Shown: positions 40,477 through 51,429 of the stretch, piece by piece
Position numbering within the stretch: position 1 is the stretch's first letter
How the letters are laid out: every line of letters begins with the position of its first letter
DNA from: Phytophthora sp. 'mugwort'
Taxonomy: Eukaryota; Oomycota; Peronosporomycetes; Peronosporales; Peronosporaceae
Assembly (NCBI GenBank): GCA_033558025.1
Contig: JAUCEF010000001.1
Coordinates: 1,116,001 to 1,180,000 of the forward strand
DNA length: 64,000 nucleotides
Direction: 5' to 3'
Notes under the pieces: generated by a model
Databases searched by the model: none
What the model saw: only the letters and a program-made list of their open reading frames with translations
What the model was told of the DNA's origin: nothing
Program-made: the position numbers and the translations under genes

Positions 40477-40951
40477 TGTAATGGTTTCCTGATATTCAGC
40501 TCGGGATCGCCACTAGCAGGCCTGTCTAGGCAACTTCAAGTTCGCCTGACCTTGGTAAGATCGACCTGTTATCACAGAAGACCCAGATGTGTCATACGGC
40601 CCCAGGTTGACGGCAATGGGGGTGCATGTTCTCCCGGTCTGGCTGTCAATGCTTGACCGGGCTGTATGAGGAACTTTGTATGTCAGCCTTGCATATTTAC
40701 CAATTGCAGGATATCGATGCCTCAGACATCCTGTTTTTCCGTCTCTCTTGAATCAAACCGCGGGAGGATGCTCCTGGACACGGTTGGTCAAGTAGGCGAT
40801 GAGCGTCGGGATGGTTTCCATCAAACCCCGGACCTCACTTTTCATTTTTCATTTCCATCCATCAATACATCTGGCTACAGTTCCGTGCGGGTTAAGCCCC
40901 CGCATCGCCGCGTGTTTCAACTTTGGATCTTCCGACCCCCGAAACACTACA
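40477..40951 (+). repeat. 3' LTR of chromovirus C (475 bp)
   Basis: Starts TGTAATGGTTTCCTGATATT and ends CGAAACACTACA. Open frames inside both LTRs (35372-35872 and 40666-40968) are the same non-coding frame copied. Confidence 0.96.
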
Positions 40952-40956
40952 CTGCA
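40952..40956 (+). repeat. Target-site duplication of element C, right copy (CTGCA)
   Basis: Same five bases as 35179-35183. Confidence 0.95.
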
Positions 40957-41097
40957 CAATCAATATAACAAACCTTGGAGACCTATAACATGGCTTTTAG
41001 CGACAAATTTATGTCAGAGGTCCTAGCTTGCTTACATTTATTGCGACGGCGAAGGATGATGCGCGTCGTTCGAGCACCTGATTTAATATATCAAGCA
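40957..41097 (+). pseudogene. MULE transposase, 3' part resumed after chromovirus C
   Basis: Directly after the duplicated CTGCA the MULE C-terminal phrase continues: LETYNMAFSDKFMSEVLACL (about 40976-41035), then LLRRRRMMRVVRAPDLIYQA and a stop near 41098. In intact MULEs the phrase NN.LERYN follows WNVH, so the two halves flank the insertion correctly. Confidence 0.75.
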
Positions 41098-41690
41098 TGA
41101 TCGGCGCCAAACGCCAACGCATGCGCATTTTGTTGAGCCTCGCATTCCCGACGGCTATCACAAGTTTAAGTGATAGGCCACCGACTACTCGTGTAAACAG
41201 TGTCCTAGGGTTGTTTTAATTGCTCTAAGAGTCCTCAGTTTGATCTAGTTGCTACAAGGTTCATCCATGGCTGGAATGAAGTTTTTAAACGGGAAGTTAA
41301 TAAACCGGTTTATCAGGTTCTTCTCCAAGACGTACCGAAAAAGGAACTGAGTATACCGATATTCACTGTTCAATATCTATTTTCTTACAAAACGGTTTGC
41401 AAAACGCCATTCTTCATGGGGCAGAGCCCCCATTGGCCAACAAGGCACTTTTCGCATAACGCCGCGATCTTCTAGGGTGATGCGATTAGCCAAACAAGAA
41501 AGACAAGCAACGAGAGCCATTCAATGTCATTGCGGAGAGCCAGAAGCGAACTCAAGTCGTTCAGGAGTCGCCCGACGGACACACACAAGAAGGGAAAGCA
41601 ACAAGGCCATTGACAGCGCACAATCAGGTCCAGCAGTGCAGCGAGGCTCTCACCATCTAATCCATTGTGATCAAGCCTCTTCTCGTCGGT
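41098..41690 (+). other. Spacer
   Basis: About 590 bp; only short frames (41477-41758, +, Arg/Ser-rich) and no motif. Confidence 0.4.
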
Positions 41691-42953
41691 TCAAGATGGA
41701 CCAGCGTGGTCATTCTCGACTGCACTGGCTGCAATTATTTCCCCAGAAAGCCGACTAACTTTATCAACTGCGTCACGCAAAACTAGTTCTTTTTGTGCTT
41801 CAAAATGGTCTGATCGACTTCTATTTGATACGCATACCGATATCATGTTCAATCTCTTGAAGCAGCGCCCGTTTTGCACTATCTTCCATCGTATCCAATT
41901 TGTGCTGTATGTGTATGCTGGAGGTATGTTGTTAACAAAGCCTTGGGCTCGCCGTAATTATGTGTCTGTTGCTGTCTGAGCTCCTCCACATCCCCCCGAA
42001 TACGAGACTCTAGCGCAGCATTTGTCATATATGTATATTGTAGAGAAGACGTTTCCAAATGACCTCTTTCAGCTCGAAGCTCGGCCGATATGAGCTTTGC
42101 AACGTCGCTCTCGTTATTGCGAAGTCGCGTGCCAACTTACGTTTCCATTGTGTTTAGACTCTTCGCACGAACCGCTTCATGATGAGCATTATACGTTGTG
42201 GAAGAATATCTTCTGCATCTGCAGTTTGCCTTTCCCGCAGCGAACATAGATGGTTTTGGATATCCTGCTGCAAAACTACGTGTTTGTATCTGCAACTCGT
42301 TGTTCAGGCTTCTGTGAGAAGCTTGAATTCGTTCAAGCATTGCTTCGATCATCCGGCGCTCGGATTCGTCACGGGTGTGGTTCATGTATGGTTCACGTGC
42401 TCGTGTGTATAGTTGAGTAATTGTTGAGTCCGCGTGTCAAGAACTGATCTCTGTTCATCAGCACGTCTGTTGGTTTCCTGTGGTTCCCGCTCAAATGTGC
42501 ACTGGTGACTAGTATCACTTACCAAAATGATATCTTGTTGAACGGATAGATGATGGTGATGACCACTTATGGAGACGCTGTGTTTGCGAAGCATCATGCG
42601 CCTGCCACCTGAACAGTGCTCGAATTATTCTCCTTCGGAAGCACCAGGTTGGGACACTGGGACGAGTACGACACGAGCGATCCAAGCGGTCCAACATCGT
42701 CTTGCAGATAATCGGATCTGCGGGTCTCACCAAAGCCGCCCGAAGAAAACAGGACTGCTCGAGAATTTTGTAGAGCCAATGAAATGGCGTGGTCACTAAC
42801 TAGACGTTTCGGGCTCTCGAGTATTTCAACGTTTTTTCTTGTTCCTCCTGATAAAGCTGCTAAGCAAACGAAGTCTAAAGCCTCATGAACAGTGATTATG
42901 AGATTTTGGACTTCTTCAGTTACACCAGGTACGTCGCTTCGTATTCCCTTCAT
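41691..42953 (-). pseudogene. Unidentified decayed gene with coiled-coil character
   Basis: Minus-strand frames 42953-42594, 42597-42382 and 42385-42137 follow one another with small shifts and read as one helical, charged protein. They include ETNRRADEQRSVLDTRTQQL, then ESERRMIEAMLERIQASHRS, then a degraded continuation to about 41700 (LRAERGHLETSSLQYTY). This pattern looks like a real coiled-coil protein that has lost its frame. No family is recognised; a transposon accessory protein or a host gene relic are both possible. Confidence 0.4.
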
Positions 42954-43879
42954 TCGAGCGATGAAGCCGATGAACCTTCATCAGTTTGCTTAACTGCTCT
43001 AATTCCAGAGCAGTCTACTATCAATTACGATCCAACTCTAACAATTGAACCTTTCCTCTGAACCCTACGGCTGTTTAGCTCATCTAAAGCCCTGTAGACC
43101 ACTGTTAGGGACGTTTTAACCGGCGTCTGCACTTGATATATTACGCTGTGCCCTAAGAGCGTGATGGAACCCGAAAATCAAAACACCGCAAGAAGTGTAC
43201 TAAGTAAACCCCGATTCTACTAGTGTTTCTTAATACTCTAATATAATGCTTACCTCACAATCAGGTTGACTGCGGTCGATATTGTGGAACTGCTCCACCT
43301 TATTACATTTTTCATTTTTTTGAGCTGGCCTTGCAGTGGGTTTGGACCCAGTGCTGCTTGGGACCCCGTGCGCGAGAAGGTAATCAAATTATGTATTCAA
43401 TGCCCCCGGTGCGGCGATAGCTGTAGTGGTTTACGTTAGTGTCACTACGCTACATGACAGCTAATGTATGTAGTATGCAATGATCAAGTGTGTCAACACC
43501 CTTGAGCAGTGTCTGTTACCTTGTCTGTTGTTTCATCCGTTGCATGCGTATGGCTGCTGGCAACGTGCTCGCTATGGAGTTACTTCACTGCCCTACTATC
43601 AGCCATTCGCTCTCGCCAACTTGCTGTCGCTGGTTAGCACTGCTACCTGCTCCGTTTCCCCCTCTGGGTACGCCCACTCCGCGAAGTGTGTGTTGTTTGA
43701 CGAGCACTTGTCGATAAAGTGATTGATGGCTGGATAGGAGCAGGCTTAGATTTGGGCGTGGCAGCACGGCCACGAGTACGGGCAGGTGGAGCAAAGAAAA
43801 AACAGTTGCGCTGTCTCTCGCCGTAGCGATAGTCCCAGCAAGTGTCATTGAAACCTGAGTCAGCTCGGATTCCCTCGAA
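42954..43879 (+). other. Spacer with possible LTR remnant of element D
   Basis: No convincing gene. TGTAGTGG at 43432 resembles the LTR start of element C, and a short CACTACGCTACA follows about 20 nt later as an imperfect inverted repeat. This could be the edge of the 3' LTR of element D, but no partner LTR is present to prove it. Confidence 0.3.
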
Positions 43880-46870
43880 CGGTTCGCGTAGTCGGCAACT
43901 TGGCAGGAACATCATCGTGCGTGGTTGTAATCGGCTCCCAAGAGTCTTCAATTTCTTGTAAGGCTTCCCAGCTGACCAATACTTCGTACATGTGGGTCGG
44001 ATGCTGGCAGTGCTCTTTGAATTCCTTCACTTTAAGGTAGATGTCCTAGTTCGCTACATGATCCCGAATTTCTTCGTTGACGTCCAAGTCCTTATTGGCG
44101 TATAGTTTCAACCTCGAGGCATGCACTGTACGAGTTGCACCAGACAGAAGGTGCTCGATCTCAAACGAGTTCGTGTTAGTACCAATAACCCGGTACGGAC
44201 CAATCCACTTGACCGCAAGGATGTTGATGTGCACCTTCGAATCTACACGAGACTACAAAACGTAATCTTCAACATGAAATTCACTCGTTGGGCTCCACGC
44301 TGGTTCTTCTTATTGCGTTCGGTCTGTCCTTCTTTGGCCTTCGTAATGTCGCGATGCATATCGGCAATCGACGCCCTCGGCTTTCCACTGCCGCTGCAAT
44401 GTCAGGTGTTGGCCGATCAACGATCAACACGTTTGTGGCTGCCGCCGCGGGCTTAACAATCACCTTCTGCAAAGGTGTCGTAGCTTTCACGCCGATGAAG
44501 ACTTCGGCTGGAGCGTGATCGGCCAGCGAAGTCACCGGACTGTGATTTAAGTTGGCCTGAATTAGTGGAAGAAGTACTCCCCAAATTGCTTGCTCAATCC
44601 TGATTTTCAAGAGCATTACACGAATCACTTGAAGGATATCACGATTTAAACGCTCGATGCTCCCATTGATCCACGGGCAATAGGGAAGTGCGAATCTCTG
44701 TGTCAATTGTCCCGTGACACAGCTCTTCCATAAGCTGGTTCTTGCAATGGGTCGCTGTGTCGCTGATCAACACAGTCGTCATGCCATACCTACTATGCCA
44801 CTCGAGGGTGGCGTTTGCAGCCGTCGCGGCATCAGATCTCGTGCACTTGATCAGCTCGCAGAAGTGAGAAAAATCATCTTTGAGAACGAGCAGATAGTCC
44901 TTGCTGCCGTTGCACTCTCCAATCGCCAATAGTCCAAGCGGAGGGCCTTCGTTTCGTTCTGTCGCTCGATAAGTGTTTCCCCCCTCAGGTCGTGAATGAT
45001 ATGCCCACAATTGACATGGCTGTACAGAAGCCAGCGAGCACAAAACTCCCGAGCGTTCGTCTCTAACTTGGCAATATTTGAAGTGCTTCTTGAGATTGTT
45101 CATCATGACACGCACGCCTCGATGCCCCATCGTACCGCAATGTGCGATAACCACCAGCCTTGTCAACAATACCTTAGCGTCAGCAGGAATCCAGAGCCGT
45201 TGGTTTTGATCTCCCCACCCGCCGTCTGCGTCTTGAACCAGATAAGGCGGTCGCTCCTCCTGTGTAGCTGCCTGAGCTTGATTGATGTCAAGGACCTTAG
45301 GCCATTCCGAGTCCTGGCCAAGTGGCCGGAGTTGCGAGGGCCCCGTCTCTTCATCGGCTTGCCATCGTTTCATAGTCGTATGCGCTGCTGGTCTAGAAGT
45401 ACCAGCCCATCGAGACATCATATCTGCCCAGATATTGGCGGCGCCACTAATATGCTCGATAGTGTAACGGAGTTCAGTTAGCTTCAAACTCCATCGCTGC
45501 AACTTGCTGCGAACGTGCTTTTTAATCTTTTCTCGCCAGGAGAAAACAGATACACCAGGTTGCGGTGGTCTGAGTATAGAATCCTTTCGAACGAATGAGC
45601 AGATAGCCGAGATCGGTGCAGCTTTTATGATCGGGAATGCTTCCTTCTCGGAAACACTCCAATGCAGAGAGGCCCATTAATTGTCCCACTCAAACACTGC
45701 ACAAGCTGGTGCTGTTGGTCTGCGATATCCACATTCGAATCCCAACTGGGAACAATCGTCAGCAAAATGCTCCACCCCCGTTCGCTTGCGTCGGTCATGA
45801 GTATGAGCTCATCAGGGTCGCTTGGCGTCGTTAGTGTTGCTGAGTTTACAAGCAGTTGCTTCACTTGAGCAAAACTTGCGCGATCCGCTTCAGTGAGTGT
45901 GATCGGAACTCGTGTTGCAGCTTGTTTAGTGCGTTTTGTACCTGCCAGTGCTGCTTGCACACAGTCTTGCAACGGGGCAACCACGCCAGCAAAATCGATT
46001 CATGAATTGCGTATCCACCCTGCTGCACAGATAAACTGCTGTAGCTCTGCCGCCGTCCGTGGTTCAGGCATGTCGACCAGCATTTGTATCTTTGCCGGGT
46101 CGTAGAAACTCCTTCAGTCGATATGATGCGGTCACACCACTTTGCGTTATTCGTATACAAGCATATCTTGTCGAGCCTAGAAACAGTCTATATTTCTCTA
46201 GCGTACCGTAAACTCGATTAAGCCCCGAAAGAAATTCATTGATAGTGTCAGCGAGTCGTCGATCCAAGCCAACACATTCTCATACTGCAATCCTGCACTA
46301 CGCAAAGTATTGTCCACTGATTGCTCAAAGTGAATGGAAGAGTCAACGAAGCCTTGCTGGAGACGTGTCGGAGTAAATATACCGTCTTCCGTCATGTACG
46401 ACAGCGATTCTTGGCTGATACGAGCAAGAGCCATTTGCCAGAAGCTCTTTATAAAATCCACAGTCTGCTTGTGAGGTTTACCTTTCGTGTGGTGAAGTCG
46501 TGTACTCAGACTAGGCATCGCTCCATGCAGAGGTTGAACTTGTGCGTTTGGGCGTCGGAGGTCTAATGCTTGTCGTAGTCCACCATTCTTTCCAGGTTTT
46601 TTCACTGGTCTAGCAGAGCTGGCCAACCACTAAAATTATTGCGGTCACCCAGTCGAGTTCTACTAACGTCTCATTGACGGCTTTCATCCAGTCGCGCTCA
46701 GCCGGAGCATAAGTTGAGGTCTGCATCGAATTGGCTCCGCGAAACGACGTGTTTATTCATCCATACCGAGCGTGGTGCCTTGACACTGTTCGCCATGGCT
46801 GCTAAAGCGAATTGGGGCGGACGATAACGTCTTCATTTAGCACTTCAAAATCTGCCAGAAATTCCAGCAC
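43880..46870 (-). mobile_element. Chromovirus D: 5'-truncated Ty3/gypsy pol, minus strand
   Basis: Reading down the minus strand: RT fingers (STYAPAERDWMKAVNE near 46700, SSARPVKKPGKNGGLRQALD at 46626-46560), catalytic WIDDSLT (about 46255-46275), RNase H (LILMTDASERGWSILLTIV, about 45765-45825, and RYTIEHISGAANIWADMMSRW, about 45410-45475), HHCC (VVIAHCGTMGHRGVRVMMNNL), integrase core (DFSHFCELIKCTRSD; LISDTATHCKN), the third acid in PYCPWINGSIERLNRDI (about 44635-44690), IN C-terminus (VKWIGPYRVIGTN) and a chromodomain (YEVLVSWEALQEIEDSWEPI, about 43935-43995). Gag and protease are missing above 46870. Fewer breaks than A, more than one frameshift. No LTR pair is visible. Confidence 0.9.
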
Positions 46871-47232
46871 GGACTCCTTTTTCAATCGTCACTTGAGAAC
46901 ATGCAAGACATGGCGACTTACTCTCTATATTGCTTCAGTAGCAGTCGCGAACTGATTCAGACATTTATAATCACTAGAACTGAGACGAGTGTGAGCAACT
47001 TTATAGCGGGCAAAACCGATTGGAGTGGTAAGCTGACTGGACTGATTACTACAGTCGTCTTTTTTTTATTTGTTGTTGTTTTGATTTGAAGCTTCTGCCA
47101 AAATATGGTTTACCATTCGTTGGTTTTTATGGGCACGAGAAAACGTAAAAAAAAAAAGCAAATACAGCGAAATAATAAAACTCGAAACTCTAAAGAATAA
47201 ATAGGAGATCCACTACCTATCAAGCTAACATC
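46871..47232 (+). other. AT-rich spacer downstream of the M96-like gene
   Basis: About 360 bp with an A10 run near 47147-47157 and a GAATAAATA string near 47195-47203 (on the plus strand). No coding frame that I trust. Confidence 0.4.
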
Positions 47233-48579
47233 TTAACTCATTGCTCGGATTAGCTGATCCTCCACGCTGTTGTTGTAGAGCGTGATATTGTTCTCCCATG
47301 TCTCAAGGCCACCATCCACGCTGAGGCCTTTTGTCGTATTAAGATCCGTAAGATCCCCATACAGCGTGGCTTCGCGATGAGTCTGCATCAGGGTCGTGGG
47401 CCCTAGCGCTGATAAATCAGCTCGCTTCAAAACCATACGACTTGTCTCGACTAACGAGAGTGATATGTCCTCGTAAATAGGCTGAATGAGCGTCCGGGAA
47501 ATGAACACAGTTCGGTCGTTCTCGACATACTTGCGTGTCACTAATCGCTGGACAACGCGGAAGTCAACGCCATCCAAGGAAAATGCGAAGCTCATACTTC
47601 TCATTTGAGTGTTGCTACCGGCAGTGAAGTTCTGCAAGTATACGAGATACAAAATAACAAATGAGAAATAAATGTTTCGTGTAATGCCATACAACTCGAA
47701 ACGCACCTGCAAGAAGTAAAAACACCCTTCGTTCGAGCGATCCTTTGTTGGGGTCCAGATGACCTTTGCAGTCTCGCGCAGATCGAACGGCAATGCATAG
47801 CTGTCCAAAAACTCCACGAAGATGCCCTTGGTAATTCTGCTGATCATAGTGTTATTTTTCCGTCCAGTGCACGGGAGTGTGTTCATTCCTGCGTGGTCGA
47901 AGTAGGTGTCCACGCCTTCATACACGGTATCCAACCCAGTCATGAGCTTGTCAAATACCTCCTTGTTGTCCATCGGTGGGGTCACTCCTCTAGCATTCAG
48001 TCGATTCCGTCTGATCAGATCCACCGAGGACGAGAGCATATCTGCCCTTAATTTTCTCTTGATAGCTCGCTGTAGACTCTTGGCTTGCTGTAGATGGAGC
48101 GTCACCGCCTCACGGAGTTTGGCGTTCTCCTCCTCGCTGTTTTGTCGCAGCGCCGACTGCCGACCAGCGATTTCCTCCCACATTATCGACGCCGCCGTCT
48201 TGTGAGCAGCTTGGGCCTTGCGCACAAATTTTGGTACCGTCTCAACAGCGTTCGGAAGAGTCGATAGCACTCCCGCCACCATTTTGAGGCGCTCGAGTTC
48301 AGCCGAGAGCTGCTTCACGACCTCGCGAAGGTTCAAAACCTCCTCCTTGCGTCGCTGTCGCCACGACTTTTTCATGCCTGTCAATGGTGCATTGTCGGTT
48401 GAAATGGCGGAACTGGCGCTGTCGGACCACGTGGTTGTGTGAGCATCGCTCTGCGTCGGCGTCGAGGTAGCGGAGGCTGTCGGTTGGACGGCAGCTTCGT
48501 TCATCATCTCGCAGTCGGACAGGAACGCCAGCACGGACGACTCATCCAGTAGGAAATCATCCTCGGCGTTTAAGAGCAT
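47233..48579 (-). CDS. M96 mating-specific-family / bZIP-like protein (one intron)
   Basis: The coding exons are 48579-47707 and 47631-47233 (minus strand), 423 residues. The open frame extends up to a GTG at 48702, but the first ATG is at 48579. The 75-nt intron (47632-47706) has GTGCGT and TTGCAG ends, is a multiple of three and lacks stops, so the frame reads through it; spliced-out residues (FELYGITRNIYFSF..) are hydrophobic and out of character. Order: an acidic N-terminus (FLLDESSVLAFLSDCEMMNEA), a Ser/Thr-rich linker, a basic stretch KKSWRQRRKEEVL (about 70-82), a leucine-heptad helix (about 83-100), a second long helix (about 149-176), then a C-terminal beta-rich region with GLDTVYEGVDTYFDHAGMN and VEFLDSYALPFDL. 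This layout is that of a large Phytophthora family annotated as M96 mating-specific proteins, with a START-like C-terminal part. The name comes from mating-induced transcripts; a regulatory role is likely but unproven. Confidence 0.68.
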   Translation of the reverse strand: MLLNAEDDFLLDESSVLAFLSDCEMMNEAAVQPTASATSTPTQSDAHTTTWSDSASSAISTDNAPLTGMKKSWRQRRKEEVLNLREVVKQLSAELERLKMVAGVLSTLPNAVETVPKFVRKAQAAHKTAASIMWEEIAGRQSALRQNSEEENAKLREAVTLHLQQAKSLQRAIKRKLRADMLSSSVDLIRRNRLNARGVTPPMDNKEVFDKLMTGLDTVYEGVDTYFDHAGMNTLPCTGRKNNTMISRITKGIFVEFLDSYALPFDLRETAKVIWTPTKDRSNEGCFYFLQVRFELYGITRNIYFSFVILYLVYLQNFTAGSNTQMRSMSFAFSLDGVDFRVVQRLVTRKYVENDRTVFISRTLIQPIYEDISLSLVETSRMVLKRADLSALGPTTLMQTHREATLYGDLTDLNTTKGLSVDGGLETWENNITLYNNSVEDQLIRAMS

Positions 48580-48749
48580 CGTTGGGTCTGTGAAGCGACT
48601 GAAGTGTCTATTAGCAGTCGACTGGGGCGGGTGACAGCACTGAACTCTTTTGTAATGGTATGGGCAATCATTTTGAACGGAAATGAGTGTAATCAATGCC
48701 ACCAGACAAAAAATCCATTGGTCGTAAATGTATTTTTAAAATGTTAAGA

Positions 48750-49215
48750 TTTGTGCTGTTCGCAACTGGCGCAGCAATCTGCTGTATTGGCTCGATCGAG
48801 GACGAAGTGTACGGCGGACTTGATACCGGTAGCTTCTTCACAAGAGCCAAGATGCACGAAGTGGCAGGCGTAACGACTCTACAATCTACCGCCACCAGAA
48901 TGTCATCACAGAGCTGCTGGACTGTTATGCCGTGCCATTTGACCTTCACCAGATGGGAGGGCAATGTGGACCCTCAAGACAACGACGGGAGGAGAATTCA
49001 ATGCCATTTCATCAGAGGCATGCTGTTGTCTGCTTCCTGCTAAGATTTTGTTACATACACTTGTTGTACAGTATCTCAAAAGGCGAGGACATTCGCATGA
49101 AAACAGTCTGTGTCGGCCTTATCAGACATGGTATCGTACTGCGTGGCCGTGCATGTTCGCAAGTATGTCGAGAGAGACTAAGTACTTGCATTCACGCCAA
49201 TTCAGCGGTTAGAGA
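48750..49215 (+). pseudogene. Decayed M96-like paralogue, divergent from the intact gene
   Basis: The plus strand encodes, over several frames, the C-terminal half of the neighbouring protein: VYGGLDTGSFFTRAKMHEVA (compare VYEGVDTYFDHAGMN), ITELLDCYAVPFDLHQ (compare VEFLDSYALPFDLRE), and VRKYVERD (compare TRKYVEND). The DNA-binding half is absent. Frameshifts near 48890 and later, and stops, mean it is not expressed as a protein. It starts about 170 bp from the ATG of the intact gene in opposite orientation. Confidence 0.65.
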
Positions 49216-49548
49216 CAGTGACGGGGAGATTTTGTTTTCAATCTAAAATCGCTCTAAATCTTACCTAAAATCGTCATATAAAACTGTTGAGGTTGATTTT
49301 CTCCTAAAAATCCTAGCAGAGACGGTTACATGTACCCTACCGATATCTTCGCAAAGATCCGAACACTTTGCCCGAGATATTCAAGTCAAATATACGGAAC
49401 AGAAAAGAAGCCTCAACCACTAAAACTAGGAATTATCCAGGTCTTTCCGACTTTTCGCGTGCTTATCATTTGCTAACATCCCACCACTGAGATCCAATCA
49501 ATCTCGGTCTCCGATGGCGATCCGCTGGCGACATCCCATTTATCGAAG
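49216..49548 (+). other. Spacer
   Basis: About 330 bp; TAAAATCG occurs twice near 49245-49275 as a short repeat. No gene. Confidence 0.4.
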
Positions 49549-50943
49549 ATGAGGCCTCAACACATATCAGTCCGTCATACTAACCGCTATCGCCTCAAAG
49601 TTGCCGATGCGTTCATTGGCCGCCCCCATTGGGAGTTTATTCGGGTTTTCGCGCGTATCCACAGCCTTAAGTTTTCCACCGTGATTTCTTGGGCCAGTCG
49701 CGTTAACAAGCTGCGGGAGATGAATCGGACCGGAAACTGACACTTGATGAGATATGTCGCAAGATTGAAACTCATGAGTATGAAGACCTTATTGCTATGC
49801 GAGTTAAAGGTTTGTGTCGGGAGCGATACATTGCCATGGCTATAATAATTTTCATGGTTCAGGAGATCGTGCCCTTATTTTACGAGAAGAAGACCGTAAA
49901 CGCAGCGCTGTGCTGGTGCGCCCGGTAGGTGTGTGTAGTATCGGTGACTGAACTTTCCCTAATTGCTATTTTTGTAATCTTTAGCTTTATGGATAGAAGT
50001 CGCCTATACTCCGCCGGGTAACTACTCGAGGCCGAGAAAACCGCGAAGAAATGTGTTCTTAAATCCGGGTTTTATGATGAGGCTCGGCGTGTTATTGCGC
50101 ACGGTGTGATGACCTTAAACCCAGGTGCTGACCCCCGGCGCAAGGTATTCAAAATGGACCAAACCGCAATTTTTTGCTTCCACCACGGCCCACACTATCC
50201 ATGAATACGGTGGATGAAGTTGGTGTGCGTGTGGTGCCGGCGATAACGGCTGGCTCGGACGGCCAGCGGATCACCATGCCGGTCTTGGTGCGTGCCGACG
50301 GCCTCGCTTCCTCCGCGTTTCATCTTCAAGGGCCAGTCGGGTGGTAAGGTCGAGAGGGAGGTACAATAGTTTGCGCCGCCTCACGTGGCGACGTGCTCCG
50401 TGCAAAAGAATGCATGGTTTGACGAAAGATTTTTGCTCGAGTGGATTGAGATGTCGTTTAAGCCTCCAATAACTATCTACTCTGTTCTGATGCTGGATGC
50501 CCTGAAGTCGCACAAGATGGACAGCGTTGCTAGACGAGCTGGGGATCATAGGGATCAGCGTGCACTTCGTCCCGCCTGGATGGACAGGTATAGCGCAACC
50601 TCTCGACGTGGGAGTGATGTCGCCATTGAAGTCGCGCCTGCGCCAAACTGTGCACAAGCCGCCTCTTTTGAACGCGATATCTATGAATTTGGCTGAGCGT
50701 CGTCGATATACATTCAACCACGCAATGCATGCCCTCGACAAGATTACGTCCGACACGGTTCGTCGTGCATTTGACAAAGCGGGACCATTCTTCGGTTGCA
50801 TTACGACCTCGGACATGCAGAGCATGATGGACGAAGCAAGTTTGCTTAATGTGGTCGACGCTCAAGACAACGACACTGCTCGCGTTCAAGACGTGCTCGG
50901 CAGTGTCGTCGACGAGATCGCGAATGAAGTGATCAGTGTGTAG
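49549..50943 (+). pseudogene. Pogo-like DDE transposase, broken
   Basis: Plus strand. 49549-49740 reads as a helix-turn-helix N-terminus. KMDQTAIF (with a frame change, about 50153-50180) is the first catalytic Asp. VDEVGVRVVPAITAGSDGQR (50210-50270) and HVATCSVQKNAWFDERFLLEW (50383-50445) are typical of this group. LMLDALKSHK (about 50487-50517) is the second Asp. The intact frame 50527-50943 has HFVPPGWTGIAQPLDVGVM (third Asp in QPLDVG) and the C-terminal helical part. Several frameshifts lie between 50150 and 50520. Unlike the 9.5-kb Tigger copy, all three catalytic acids are still encoded. Confidence 0.8.
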
Positions 50944-51429
50944 ATTCCATTGGTCAAATGTATACCGGCTTTTTCCAAGCTAACGTTGGTAGAGATAATT
51001 TTTGCCGCATCTCTAACGTTAGGAGGTGTTCAGATCTTTTTGCTGTTCAGATTTTTGCGAAGATGTCGGTAAAATGACATAAAAACACTCCCGTAATCGA
51101 CCGCGCGGCCCTGCGTTGCAGGCGCCCCGGAAATTTGTTTAGTGCGGGGCCGCCTGTAACGCAGAGACGCGTAGTATTTGTTGAAACATGATCCGCAGAT
51201 CGGTCGCACTGATAGCGCACTGAGGTCGACTTGGTTAAAGGGAAAGTGAGATTCCAGTTCGCATCCTAGCTACTGACCACTTACTGTACGCCAGATGGTC
51301 GCATCTCTACGGCGCCAGTCATCTTCCCATCTCTGATCCGGGTCACCGTTCTTCAACACCTCCTCCTCGCCGGGCGTGCCGAACATCCTGTCTATCTCTA
51401 TCTTTCGTATACACGCATCGTATCCCTGC
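50944..51429 (+). other. Spacer with inverted repeat
   Basis: Contains the GC-rich inverted repeat at 51102-51172. Otherwise no coding frame; the right half may be the decayed end of the copia element. Confidence 0.4.
51102..51172 (+). repeat. GC-rich imperfect inverted repeat (hairpin)
   Basis: The left arm 51102-51129 contains CTGCGTTGCAGGCGCCCCG; the reverse complement of the right arm 51144-51172 contains CTGCGTTACAGGCGGCCCCG. A 14-nt AT-rich loop separates them. It lies about 160 bp after the pogo transposase stop, so it may be that element's terminal or subterminal repeat. Confidence 0.75.

Larger units (their letters stand above)
35184..40951 (+). mobile_element. Chromovirus C: complete Ty3/gypsy LTR element inserted in a MULE
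   Basis: 5.77 kb between two near-identical LTRs (35184-35657, 40477-40951) with TG..CA ends and a CTGCA duplication. Internal order on the plus strand: gag, zinc knuckle, protease, RT, RNase H, integrase, chromodomain. A G-rich TTAGGGGGC precedes the 3' LTR as polypurine tract. I count about ten differences between the LTRs, roughly 98% identity, so the insertion is young. Even so, gag and pol contain many stops and frameshifts. Confidence 0.96.
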
